A DNA stretch of 64,000 nt from Enterobacter sp. JBIWA008 (GTDB lineage Bacteria > Pseudomonadota > Gammaproteobacteria > Enterobacterales > Enterobacteriaceae). The notes under the pieces are model-generated. The model was not told the origin of the DNA. It saw only the letters and a program-made list of their open reading frames with translations, and made no database searches. The position numbers and the translations under genes are program-made. Numbering within the stretch: position 1 is the stretch's first letter; every line of letters starts with the position of its first letter. The stretch lies in assembly GCF_019968765.1 (NCBI RefSeq), contig NZ_CP074149.1, positions 3,224,001 to 3,288,000 on the forward strand. The letters run 5' to 3'. Shown here in pieces: positions 49,086 to 57,428 of the stretch.

Positions 49086-49193
49086 TTATACTGCGAATGA
49101 TTGACTATTAGGCTTGCCCTCCGGCATTCCTGGAATGGGGCTTGAAATGGACGGTGCAGTACAGCACGCGCCACAATCGGGACGGCAATCCAT
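49086..49193 (-). pseudogene. yeiW: Native 5' part of yeiW next to efpL (copy D)
   Basis: From ATG at 49191-49193 the frame reads [20 protein letters not shown] then PGMPEGKP, normal YeiW, and then switches to NSQSFAV and a stop. The break is at AGGCTTGCC (49110-49118), the same place as in copy B. Codon use is that of the core genome. This is the chromosomal yeiW start, cut off from its 3' end by the island. Confidence 0.82.
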
Positions 49194-49357
49194 AAATGCT
49201 CTCTTTCGCTGACGATCGCCCGCGCAGTCGGGCATCGCGCGCACAGTAACACCTTTTGCGTATTGATAGCAAAAGCCACGAATTCCTCTTGCCTGAAAGG
49301 CCGCGCGCGAGTAATTTGGCGCGATATTTTTTACCTCCCGTAAACAGGATTACTGCA

Positions 49358-49930
49358 ATGCCAAGAGCGAACGAAATAAAGAAAGGTATGGTGCTGAATT
49401 ACAACGGCAAACTGCTGATTGTGAAAGATATCGACATTCAGGCACCCAGCGCCCGTGGAGCAGCAACGCTGTATAAAATGCGTTTCGCCGATGTGCGTAC
49501 CGGCCTGAAGGTGGAAGAGCGCTTTAAAGGTGACGATATCGTCGATACCGTGACCCTGACCCGTTGCTACGTTGATTTCTCCTATATCGACGGCAACGAA
49601 TACGTTTTCATGGATAAAGAAGATTACACCCCGTACATCTTCACCAAAGATCAGATTGAAGAAGAGCTGCTGTTCATCCCGGAAGGCGGTATGCCCGACA
49701 TGCAGGTCCTGACCTGGGACGGCGTGCTGCTGGCGCTGGAGCTGCCTCAAACCGTCGATCTGGAAATCGTTGAAACCGCACCAGGCATCAAAGGCGCTTC
49801 AGCAAGTGCCCGCAACAAACCGGCTACTCTGACGACGGGTCTGGTTGTGCAGGTGCCGGAATACCTCTCCGCTGGCGAGAAGATCCGCATCCATATCGAA
49901 GAAAAACGCTATATGGGTCGCGCTGACTAA
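49358..49930 (+). CDS. efpL: Elongation factor P-like protein EfpL (YeiP)
   Basis: From the ATG at 49358 ([18 protein letters not shown]) the protein has 190 residues, as in E. coli YeiP. It has three EF-P barrels; the tip of the first carries an arginine in [11 protein letters not shown] where EF-P has a modified lysine. It binds stalled ribosomes and helps form difficult peptide bonds. An upstream in-frame ATG at 49256 is not conserved. In E. coli yeiW lies just upstream, as the 5' piece does here. Confidence 0.95.
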   Translation: MPRANEIKKGMVLNYNGKLLIVKDIDIQAPSARGAATLYKMRFADVRTGLKVEERFKGDDIVDTVTLTRCYVDFSYIDGNEYVFMDKEDYTPYIFTKDQIEEELLFIPEGGMPDMQVLTWDGVLLALELPQTVDLEIVETAPGIKGASASARNKPATLTTGLVVQVPEYLSAGEKIRIHIEEKRYMGRAD

Positions 49931-49933
49931 CAC

Positions 49934-49966
49934 AAAAAACCCGGCTTTGCGCCGGGTTTTTCTTTT
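49934..49966 (+). terminator. Terminator of efpL
   Basis: AAAACCCGGC / GCCGGGTTTT pair around TTTGC, followed by TCTTTT. It lies between efpL and the convergent uxuA-like gene and may serve both. Confidence 0.88.
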
Positions 49967-51155
49967 ACAGCAATTCAGGATACTTCGTCATCTTCAGCGC
50001 AAGCTCAACGCCGCGCACTTCCGCCATCCCTTTAAGACGGCCGATCGCCGAATAGCCCGGGTTGGTTTTCTTACGCAGATCGTCCAGCATCTGGTGACCG
50101 TGATCCGGACGGAACGGAATAGGACGCACATCGCCCGCCTGCTTGCGTCGCGCCTCTTCCGCCAGAATGGCGTCTACCACCGCCACCATATTCACATCGC
50201 CGCCCAGGTGCGCCGCCTCGTGGAAGGTTTTTGGATTCTCCTCACGGCAGGTCGCGCGCAAGTGCGTAAAGTGGATACGATCGCCGAAGGTTTCGATCAT
50301 CCGCACCAGGTCGTTATCCGCACGCACGCCGTAGGAGCCGGTACACATGGTAAAGCCGTTATAGATGCTGTTTACCGTCTCTTTCAGCCACTGCATATCT
50401 TCAATAGTGGAAACAATGCGCGGCAGGCCGAGGATAGGCCGCGGTGGATCGTCCGGGTGCACGGCGAGGCGTACCCCGACCTCTTCAGCAACCGGCACGA
50501 TAGCGCGCAGGAAGTACGCCATGTTTTCACGCAGCTGCTGCTTATCAATATCGCCGTATTCCGCCAGGCGCGCGCGGAACTGGTCCAGGGTATAACCCTC
50601 TTCAGCTCCCGGCAGGCCCGCAATAATATTGCGCGTCAGCTTTTCGATGTCTGCATCACTGGCAGCGTTAAACCACGCGAGCGCCTGCTGCTGCTCTTCC
50701 GCGGTGTAATCCGCTTCGGCGCCAGGACGTTTCAGAATGTGCAGCTCAAACGCCGCAAAGGCGATCTGGTCGAAACGAAGCGCTTTCGAGCCGTCCGGCA
50801 TCTGATATTCAAGGTCGGTACGCGTCCAGTCCAGAATAGGCATGAAGTTATAGCAAACCGTATCAATGCCGCAGGCCGCCAGGTTGCGGATGCTCTGCTG
50901 GTAGTTAGTAATCCACGTCTGGTACTCCCCGGAATGGGTTTTGATGTCTTCGTGAACCGGGATGCTCTCCACTACAGACCAGGTTAACCCCTTCTCCGCC
51001 AGCAGCGCCTGACGCTGTTGAATTTCTTCAACCGGCCATACCTGACCGTTAGGAATATGATGCAGCGCCGTGACGACACCCGTTGCGCCAGCCTGGCGCA
51101 CATCATCAAGAGAAACCGGATCGTTCGGCCCGTACCAACGCCAGGTTTGTTCCAT
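49965..51155 (-). CDS. uxuA: Mannonate dehydratase
   Basis: The 396-residue protein matches E. coli UxuA (394) in length and sequence, opening [26 protein letters not shown]. It shows the metal-site segments [21 protein letters not shown] and DHGHQM. It dehydrates D-mannonate to 2-keto-3-deoxygluconate in glucuronate breakdown. In E. coli it lies in uxuAB elsewhere; here it is divergent from the YeiQ oxidoreductase, which would supply mannonate. Confidence 0.93.
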   Translation of the reverse strand: MEQTWRWYGPNDPVSLDDVRQAGATGVVTALHHIPNGQVWPVEEIQQRQALLAEKGLTWSVVESIPVHEDIKTHSGEYQTWITNYQQSIRNLAACGIDTVCYNFMPILDWTRTDLEYQMPDGSKALRFDQIAFAAFELHILKRPGAEADYTAEEQQQALAWFNAASDADIEKLTRNIIAGLPGAEEGYTLDQFRARLAEYGDIDKQQLRENMAYFLRAIVPVAEEVGVRLAVHPDDPPRPILGLPRIVSTIEDMQWLKETVNSIYNGFTMCTGSYGVRADNDLVRMIETFGDRIHFTHLRATCREENPKTFHEAAHLGGDVNMVAVVDAILAEEARRKQAGDVRPIPFRPDHGHQMLDDLRKKTNPGYSAIGRLKGMAEVRGVELALKMTKYPELL

Positions 51156-51170
51156 TGCCTCACCCTCTTA

Positions 51171-51187
51171 AGTTGTTATACCAATAT
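51171..51187. promoter_or_regulatory. Possible UxuR/ExuR operator
   Basis: AGTTGTTATACCAATAT partly matches the UxuR/ExuR palindrome around TTGGTATACCAA. It lies 16 bp upstream of the uxuA-like start, a good place for a repressor. Confidence 0.45.
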
Positions 51188-51252
51188 GCGTTACTGCAAT
51201 GACGACTACCATACATGTTTGCCGCTAAGGGTCAACATAGCGCCACACATTG

Positions 51253-51268
51253 ATTGATCAAACTCACA
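51253..51268. promoter_or_regulatory. Possible CRP site between uxuA and yeiQ
   Basis: ATTGATCAAACTCACA has one perfect CRP half-site (TCACA) and one poor one. It lies midway in the divergent promoter region of two hexuronate genes, where catabolite control is expected. Confidence 0.45.
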
Positions 51269-51360
51269 GAACGGGGATATTTACGGCTCACCAATTTTAT
51301 TTGCTGTCATATAACTTTACACTGGCATTGTTAATTAATGGTTAATCAGGTGTGTATCTC

Positions 51361-52827
51361 ATGAAGACAATTGCCTCCACCGCCCTTCCTGCCCAGGTTC
51401 AGCAACCTCGCTACGATCGCCAGCAGCTGCGCTCCCGCATCGTCCATTTTGGCTTTGGCGCGTTTCACCGTGCGCACCAGGCATTGTTAACAAATCGGGT
51501 GCTGAATGAAAAAGGCGGCGACTGGGGTATTTGTGAGATTAGCCTCTTCAGCGGCGATGTGCTGATGAGCCAGCTTCGCGCGCAGGATCACCTGTTCACC
51601 GTGCTGGAGAAAGGGGCAGAAGGCAATGAGGCGATTATCGTCGGTGCCGTCCATGAATGCCTGAACGCAAAGCTGGATTCTCTGCCCGCCATTATTGAGA
51701 AATTTTGTGAGCCTCAGGTCGCGATTGTGTCGCTCACCATCACGGAGAAAGGCTATTGTATCGACCCCGCCACCGGGAAACTCGATTTGCACAACGCCCG
51801 GATAATCCATGACCTTGAAAACCCCTCAGAGCCGCATTCCGCTCCCGGGATCCTGGTCGAAGCGCTCCACCGCCGCCGCGAGCGCGGCTTGCCTGCGTTT
51901 ACCGTGCTTTCCTGCGACAATATTCCTGATAACGGGCACGTGGTGAAAAACGCAGTGCTGGGCATGGCGCAAAAGCGTTCCGCGGCGCTGTGCGAATGGA
52001 TAGATAGCCACGTGAGCTTCCCGGGGACGATGGTCGACAGAATTGTTCCCGCCGCGACGGAAGCCTCGCTGGCAGAAATAACCGACGCGCTCGGCGTTGA
52101 AGACCCGTGCGCCATCAGCTGCGAACCGTTTATTCAGTGGGTGGTGGAAGATAATTTTGTCGCTGGCCGTCCAGACTGGGAAGTCGCGGGCGTTCAGATG
52201 GTGCAGGATGTTCTGCCGTGGGAGCAGATGAAATTGCGCATGCTCAACGGCAGCCACTCTTTCCTGGCGTATCTGGGGTATCTCTCGGGCTACGCCCATA
52301 TTAATGAATGCATGCAGGACGCTGCGTTCCGTGCAGCCGCCCGTCGGCTCATGCTGGACGAGCAGGCGCCTACATTACGCATTAAGGATGTCGACCTCAC
52401 CGCCTACGCCGATAGCCTGCTGGAGCGCTTTGCCAACCCGGCACTCCAGCATCGGACCTGGCAAATCGCGATGGACGGTAGCCAGAAGCTGCCCCAGAGA
52501 ATGCTGGATGGGATCCGCGTTCATCTTGAGCGAAAAACACCGTGGTCGCTGCTGGCCCTGGGCGTGGCCGGCTGGATACGCTACGTCAGCGGTACCGACG
52601 AGCGCGGAAACGCGATTGACGTTCGCGACCCCCTCAGCGATAAAATCCGCGCCATCGTCAACGCCAGCAGCGAGGCCGACCGCGTTAACGCGCTGCTGGG
52701 GCTGAACGAGGTATTTGGTCACGACCTCGCGCAAAACAGCGTTTTTGTGGAGGCGGTCAGCCAGGCATACCAGCGCATCACCCGCCATGGCGCACGCCAG
52801 GCTGTTATCGAAACGTTAAATATTTAA
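51361..52827 (+). CDS. yeiQ: Fructuronate reductase / mannitol dehydrogenase family YeiQ
   Basis: From the ATG at 51361 the protein has 488 residues, as in E. coli YeiQ. It is a long-chain polyol dehydrogenase: NAD-binding stretch IVHFGFGAFHRAHQA near the N-terminus and the catalytic motif KLRMLNGSHSFLAYLG (lysine, asparagine and histidine). It probably interconverts fructuronate and mannonate. With the divergent mannonate dehydratase it forms a small hexuronate module. Confidence 0.9.
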   Translation: MKTIASTALPAQVQQPRYDRQQLRSRIVHFGFGAFHRAHQALLTNRVLNEKGGDWGICEISLFSGDVLMSQLRAQDHLFTVLEKGAEGNEAIIVGAVHECLNAKLDSLPAIIEKFCEPQVAIVSLTITEKGYCIDPATGKLDLHNARIIHDLENPSEPHSAPGILVEALHRRRERGLPAFTVLSCDNIPDNGHVVKNAVLGMAQKRSAALCEWIDSHVSFPGTMVDRIVPAATEASLAEITDALGVEDPCAISCEPFIQWVVEDNFVAGRPDWEVAGVQMVQDVLPWEQMKLRMLNGSHSFLAYLGYLSGYAHINECMQDAAFRAAARRLMLDEQAPTLRIKDVDLTAYADSLLERFANPALQHRTWQIAMDGSQKLPQRMLDGIRVHLERKTPWSLLALGVAGWIRYVSGTDERGNAIDVRDPLSDKIRAIVNASSEADRVNALLGLNEVFGHDLAQNSVFVEAVSQAYQRITRHGARQAVIETLNI

Positions 52828-52951
52828 CGATTGTTGCGCTTAACGCGAACGGATGAAGCCTCCGTTCGCCCTCCCCCTTCTCACCGGTCGCGTTTTTCGC
52901 CAGGATAGAGAGAAAAGTGTTATAGCATCACCATTCTCATCTGGAGCGCAC

Positions 52952-53938
52952 GTGACCAAAACCAACCTCATCACCGGTTTTCTCGGCAGCGGTAAAACCA
53001 CCTCAATTCTCCACCTGCTGGCGAATAAAGATCCTGCCGAGAAATGGGCCGTGCTGGTCAATGAATTTGGCGAGGTGGGCATTGACGGTGCGTTACTGTC
53101 ATCCAGCGGCGCGATGATTAAAGAGATCCCCGGCGGATGCATGTGCTGCGTAAATGGCCTGCCGATGCAGGTCGGGCTCAATACTCTGCTGCGTCAGGGC
53201 AAACCTGACCGCCTGCTGATTGAGCCCACCGGGCTGGGCCATCCGAAGCAGATCCTCGATTTACTCACCGCCCCGGTTTACGAGCCGTGGATAGATCTGC
53301 GCGCCACCCTGTGCCTGCTCGATCCGCGTCAGCTTCTGGATGACAAGGCGCTGGCCAATGAGAACTTCCGCGATCAGCTCGCCTCGGCTGACGTTATTGT
53401 CGCGAATAAGGCAGATCGCGCCACGGCAGAAAGCCAGGCCGCGCTGGACGCGTGGTGGCAACATTTCGGCGGCAATCGCACGCGAGTGGAGACTACCCAG
53501 GGGAATATTGATAGCGCCCTGCTTGACCTTCCTCGTTTGAATCTGGCTGAACTACCGGCCAGTGCGGAACATGAACATCGTCATCCAGTGAAACAGGGTT
53601 TAGCCGCCCTCAGCCTGCCAGAACACCAGCGCTGGCGTCGTAACCTGAACAGCGGTCAGGGGTATCAGGCCTGCGGATGGATTTTTGATGCTGAAACCGT
53701 TTTCGACACCATCGGGATCCTGGAGTGGGCCCGACTTGCTCCCGTCGATCGCGTGAAAGGGATCATGCGCACGCCGGACGGGCTGGTGAGGATCAACCGT
53801 CAGGGCGAGGATTTCTTTATTGAAACGCAAAACGTGGCGCCGCCTGACAGCCGAATAGAGTTAATTAGTGCGGTTAACGCCGACTGGAATGCCCTCCAGT
53901 CCAGCCTGTTGAGGATTCGTTTAAGTTCGGGCGGCTAA
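52952..53938 (+). CDS. yeiR: Zn-binding GTPase YeiR (COG0523)
   Basis: The GTG at 52952 starts VTKTNLITGFLGSGKTTS, matching the E. coli start, and gives 328 residues; an upstream in-frame ATG at 52853 is not conserved. It has Walker A (GFLGSGKTT), the metal motif GGCMCCVNG (about 63-71), Walker B (LLIEPTGLGHP) and the guanine motif NKAD. COG0523 proteins are metal chaperone GTPases; YeiR binds zinc. Confidence 0.93.
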   Translation: MTKTNLITGFLGSGKTTSILHLLANKDPAEKWAVLVNEFGEVGIDGALLSSSGAMIKEIPGGCMCCVNGLPMQVGLNTLLRQGKPDRLLIEPTGLGHPKQILDLLTAPVYEPWIDLRATLCLLDPRQLLDDKALANENFRDQLASADVIVANKADRATAESQAALDAWWQHFGGNRTRVETTQGNIDSALLDLPRLNLAELPASAEHEHRHPVKQGLAALSLPEHQRWRRNLNSGQGYQACGWIFDAETVFDTIGILEWARLAPVDRVKGIMRTPDGLVRINRQGEDFFIETQNVAPPDSRIELISAVNADWNALQSSLLRIRLSSGG

Positions 53939-53971
53939 CGTTGCCCCAGTTTTCACTCTATGCAGAACGTT

Positions 53972-54685
53972 ATGACAACTCGATTTCCCCTGATATTACT
54001 GCTTAATGTCGCCGGTCTGGCGCTTTTCTTCTCCTGGTATATCCCGGCGGATCATGGATTCTGGTTCCCGCTGGATTCTGCCATTTTTCACTTCTTCAAC
54101 CAGGAGCTGGTGAAGAGCAAAGCGTTTCTGTGGCTGGTGGCAATTACCAACAACCGCGCCTTCGACGGCTTCTCGCTGCTGGCCATGGGCTGCCTGATGC
54201 TCTCTTTCTGGCTGAAAGAGGACAAAGCCGGGCGTAGGCGTATTCTCATTATCGGTCTGGTTATGCTGCTGTTTGCCGTCATCATTAACCAGCTGGCAAC
54301 GGCGATTATTCCGGTTAAGCGTTCAAGCCCAACGCTATTCTTCACCGATATTTATCGCGTCAGCGAACTGCTGCATATTCCAACAAAAGATGCGTCGAAG
54401 GACAGTTTCCCCGGCGATCACGGCATGATGCTGCTTATTTTTTCCGCAATTATGCTTCGCTATTTCGGCAGAAAAGCCTTTGCCATAGCCCTGATTATTT
54501 TTGTGGTTTTTGCCTTCCCGCGCGTAATGATTGGCGCTCACTGGTTCAGCGATATTGCCGTCGGTTCGCTCTCCGTGGCACTGATTGCGCTGCCGTGGTG
54601 TTTGATGACCCCACTGAGCGACAGGATAATAGCGCTGTTCGATCGCTATCTTCCCGGCAGAGCGCAACAACAATTAAACAAATAA
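53972..54685 (+). CDS. lpxT: Lipid A 1-diphosphate synthase LpxT
   Basis: From the ATG at 53972 the protein has 237 residues, equal to E. coli LpxT; an ATG four codons upstream is also possible. It has six membrane segments and the PAP2 phosphatase triad: PVKRSSP, FPGDHG and RVMIGAHWFSD. It moves phosphate from undecaprenyl pyrophosphate to lipid A at the periplasmic face. Confidence 0.94.
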   Translation: MTTRFPLILLLNVAGLALFFSWYIPADHGFWFPLDSAIFHFFNQELVKSKAFLWLVAITNNRAFDGFSLLAMGCLMLSFWLKEDKAGRRRILIIGLVMLLFAVIINQLATAIIPVKRSSPTLFFTDIYRVSELLHIPTKDASKDSFPGDHGMMLLIFSAIMLRYFGRKAFAIALIIFVVFAFPRVMIGAHWFSDIAVGSLSVALIALPWCLMTPLSDRIIALFDRYLPGRAQQQLNK

Positions 54686-54704
54686 CTAACCTAAATTAAC
54701 GTGA

Positions 54705-54735
54705 GCTATCAGGGATCGACATGATCCCTGATAGC
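54705..54735 (+). terminator. Perfect 13-bp hairpin after lpxT
   Basis: GCTATCAGGGATC and GATCCCTGATAGC pair perfectly around GACAT, 20 bp after the lpxT stop. There is no T-run, so it may protect the mRNA end rather than terminate. The rest of the 415-bp lpxT-mepS gap holds the mepS promoter region; nothing else is recognised. Confidence 0.6.
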
Positions 54736-55100
54736 GTTCTCGGCGCGATCTTTCCCCACTGTCATATTTTCGTAATCATATTCATGATAAAAATGAAGCA
54801 ATTGCACACTGGCGCAGCGGATCCGTCGCTATTTTGAGCAATTCTATGTTTTTACTTTCTGTATCACATTTTCTTATAAAAAAAAGGCTTTTTTTACTCG
54901 CAATACCCCAGGCAATCGGTTAATCTCGAACTCGTTTTGCCCCATAGAGATAATTATTTCACTGGCGAATAATTTTGTGCGCTGTGCCACAAATGTGACC
55001 AGAAAGAATTGTCTCAATGTGAACAGATAATTAGTCTCGTCACGTTTGGCATTTTTATAACGATATTTGTCGTTAAGGACTTCAAGGGAAAATAAACAAA

Positions 55101-55670
55101 ATGGTCAAATCTCAACCGTTTCTGAGATATATCTTACGGGGAATCCCGGCGATAGCAGTCGCGGTACTGTTGTCTGCATGTAGTACATCGAACACCGCAA
55201 AGAATATGCATCCTGAGACGCGTGTTGTGGGAATGGAAGATTCCTCGTCACTGCAAGCCTCTCAGGATGAATTTGAAAATATGGTACGTAATCTGGACGT
55301 GAAGTCCCGCATTATGGACCAGTATGCTGACTGGAAAGGCGTGCGCTATCGTCTTGGCGGCAGCACAAAAACAGGTATTGATTGTTCCGGTTTTGTACAG
55401 CGTACGTTCCGTGAGCAATTTGGGTTAGATCTTCCGCGTTCAACCTATGAACAGCAGGAGATGGGTAAGTCGATATCACGTACCAAACTGCGCACCGGTG
55501 ATTTAGTCCTGTTCCGTGCCGGTTCTACAGGTCGACATGTTGGCATCTACATTGGTAATGACCAGTTCGTGCATGCCTCCACCAGCAGCGGTGTGACCAT
55601 TTCCAGCATGAATGAACCGTACTGGAAGAAGCGCTACAACGAAGCACGCCGCGTACTGACCCGCAGTTAA
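55101..55670 (+). CDS. mepS: Murein DD-endopeptidase MepS (Spr)
   Basis: The 189-residue precursor has a lipoprotein signal (lipobox LLSAC, lipidated C27) and an NlpC/P60 domain with catalytic C95 (GIDCSGF), H146 (GRHVGIY) and H158 (FVHAS). It cuts peptide crosslinks so that the wall can grow and is degraded by NlpI-Prc. Confidence 0.96.
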   Translation: MVKSQPFLRYILRGIPAIAVAVLLSACSTSNTAKNMHPETRVVGMEDSSSLQASQDEFENMVRNLDVKSRIMDQYADWKGVRYRLGGSTKTGIDCSGFVQRTFREQFGLDLPRSTYEQQEMGKSISRTKLRTGDLVLFRAGSTGRHVGIYIGNDQFVHASTSSGVTISSMNEPYWKKRYNEARRVLTRS

Positions 55671-55722
55671 TATGACTATCGTATCGTTGGTTATCCCTTG
55701 GCTGACGGTATGATGAAAAAAA

Positions 55723-55748
55723 GCACTGCTTCGGCAGTGTTTTTTTTT
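55723..55748 (+). terminator. Terminator of mepS
   Basis: CACTGC / GCAGTG with a TTCG tetraloop is followed by nine T: a strong intrinsic terminator between mepS and pdeN. Confidence 0.93.
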
Positions 55749-55797
55749 GCCCGTTACACTGAATACATCCAGCGGCATTTCAGGAATCACGACGTCT

Positions 55798-57354
55798 ATG
55801 TTCACCCGCTATTTCTCCAGCAATCGCAAGATACTGATCCTCAGCATCATCACAGGCCTGATCGCCGCCCTGCTCCTGGGTTCGTTGCAATTTTTCTGGA
55901 GCTACCACAAGCGGGAAGTCAAATTCGACACCCTGATCCACGATGTGAGCAGCTATATGGAGAGCTATTTCGATGATTTAAAAAATTCTATCGATGTGCT
56001 GCAGCCGCTCACGTTAAACAATTGCCACGACGTCAATCAGGAACTTACCTCGCGCGCTGCCTTTAGCGTTAACGTTCGCGCATTCCTGCTGGTCAGAGAC
56101 AAAATGGCGTTCTGCTCTTCTGCCACGGGTCCGATGAATTCCCCGATGGAGGAGCTAATACCTGAGCTGCACATCGACAAACAGATTGATATGGCGTTGC
56201 TTCCTGGCACCCCGATGTTGCCCAACAAACCCGCGATTGCCATCTGGTACCGTAACCCGCTAGTGAAGGACGGCGGCGTCTTCACCTCGGTGAATCTCAA
56301 TCTGACGCCTTATCTGCTCTACACTGCACGCCAGGACGAATTTGCCGGCATCGCCATCATTATTGGCAATCATGCGCTGTCAACGCGGTCCAGCACGCTG
56401 GTCAACGCGCATGACCTTCATGAAACGCCGGCCCGTACCGCGACGCTGAAAGACGTTCCCCTGACCATAAACCTGTATGCGGATGCATGGACCAGCGATG
56501 AAATTCTCTACGCCCTGTTCTTCGGGCTGGTATGCGGCATTTGTGCCGGATCGCTCAATTACTATATCCTGAGCATTCGCCTCAATCCGGGTAAAGAGAT
56601 TTTAAGCGCGATTAAGCGCGGTCAGTTTTATGTGGTTTATCAGCCCGTCGTCGATGCTAAATCGCTCAAGATGACCGGGCTTGAAGTGCTGATGCGCTGG
56701 AAACACCCGACAATGGGGGAAATTCCGCCGGATGCGTTTATCAATTTTGCCGAAGCGCAGAAGCTGATTGTTCCGCTAACGCTGCATCTCTTTGACCTTA
56801 TCATTCATGATGCTCCCGTATTACAAACCCTGTTACCTCCGGGAGCAAAGGTGGGCATCAACATTGCGCCGGGGCATCTGCATGCGGAAAGCTTCAAAGA
56901 CGATATGCGCACCTTCAAAGCGCTACTGCCCCAGGATTACTTCCAGATCGTGCTGGAAATTACCGAGCGCGACATGCTCAATCACCGGGAAGCCAACAGC
57001 CTCTTCGAATGGCTGCATCACGAAGGGTTTGAGATAGCCATTGATGATTTTGGCACCGGCCACAGCGCGCTGATTTATCTTGAGCATTTCACCATGGACT
57101 ACCTCAAGATCGACCGCGGCTTTGTTAATGCAATTGGCACTGAGACCGTGACGTCACCGGTGCTGGATGCCGTCCTGACGCTGGCAAGACGGCTGAATAT
57201 GTCGACCGTCGCCGAAGGGGTGGAAACGCCGGAACAGGCCGCCTGGCTGCGCGAACACGGCGTTAATTTCCTGCAGGGGTACTTGATTAGCCGCCCGATG
57301 CCGCTGGCGCAGTTCCGCGAATGGCGGCCTGATATTTCGCCCGAGGGTGATTAA
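55798..57354 (+). CDS. pdeN: Cyclic di-GMP phosphodiesterase PdeN (Rtn)
   Basis: From the ATG at 55798 the protein has 518 residues, as in E. coli Rtn. Two membrane segments (about 12-32 and 240-260) enclose a periplasmic CSS-motif sensor domain, followed by a complete EAL domain (EVLMRWKHP, NIAPGHL, EITERD, DDFGTGHSAL, EGVET, QGYLISRP). All metal ligands are present, so it should degrade cyclic di-GMP. Confidence 0.94.
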   Translation: MFTRYFSSNRKILILSIITGLIAALLLGSLQFFWSYHKREVKFDTLIHDVSSYMESYFDDLKNSIDVLQPLTLNNCHDVNQELTSRAAFSVNVRAFLLVRDKMAFCSSATGPMNSPMEELIPELHIDKQIDMALLPGTPMLPNKPAIAIWYRNPLVKDGGVFTSVNLNLTPYLLYTARQDEFAGIAIIIGNHALSTRSSTLVNAHDLHETPARTATLKDVPLTINLYADAWTSDEILYALFFGLVCGICAGSLNYYILSIRLNPGKEILSAIKRGQFYVVYQPVVDAKSLKMTGLEVLMRWKHPTMGEIPPDAFINFAEAQKLIVPLTLHLFDLIIHDAPVLQTLLPPGAKVGINIAPGHLHAESFKDDMRTFKALLPQDYFQIVLEITERDMLNHREANSLFEWLHHEGFEIAIDDFGTGHSALIYLEHFTMDYLKIDRGFVNAIGTETVTSPVLDAVLTLARRLNMSTVAEGVETPEQAAWLREHGVNFLQGYLISRPMPLAQFREWRPDISPEGD

Positions 57355-57428
57355 TTTCACATTGCCCGTGACGTCACTTATTATTCAGCTTAACCGAGCC
57401 GGTCTGTAAAAGAGGGAGCCTCCGCGAG

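Noticed and set aside
24271..49110. A prophage
   Set aside because: No capsid, tail, packaging or lysis genes are seen; only an integrase-type recombinase and a satellite-type protein.
24271..49110. A tRNA-targeted island
   Set aside because: No tRNA gene or tRNA 3' end duplication was found at either border; the repeated border sequence is yeiW.
49845..50987. Plus-strand frame of 380 codons opposite uxuA
   Set aside because: Antisense to mannonate dehydratase and starting inside efpL; composition typical of a shadow frame.
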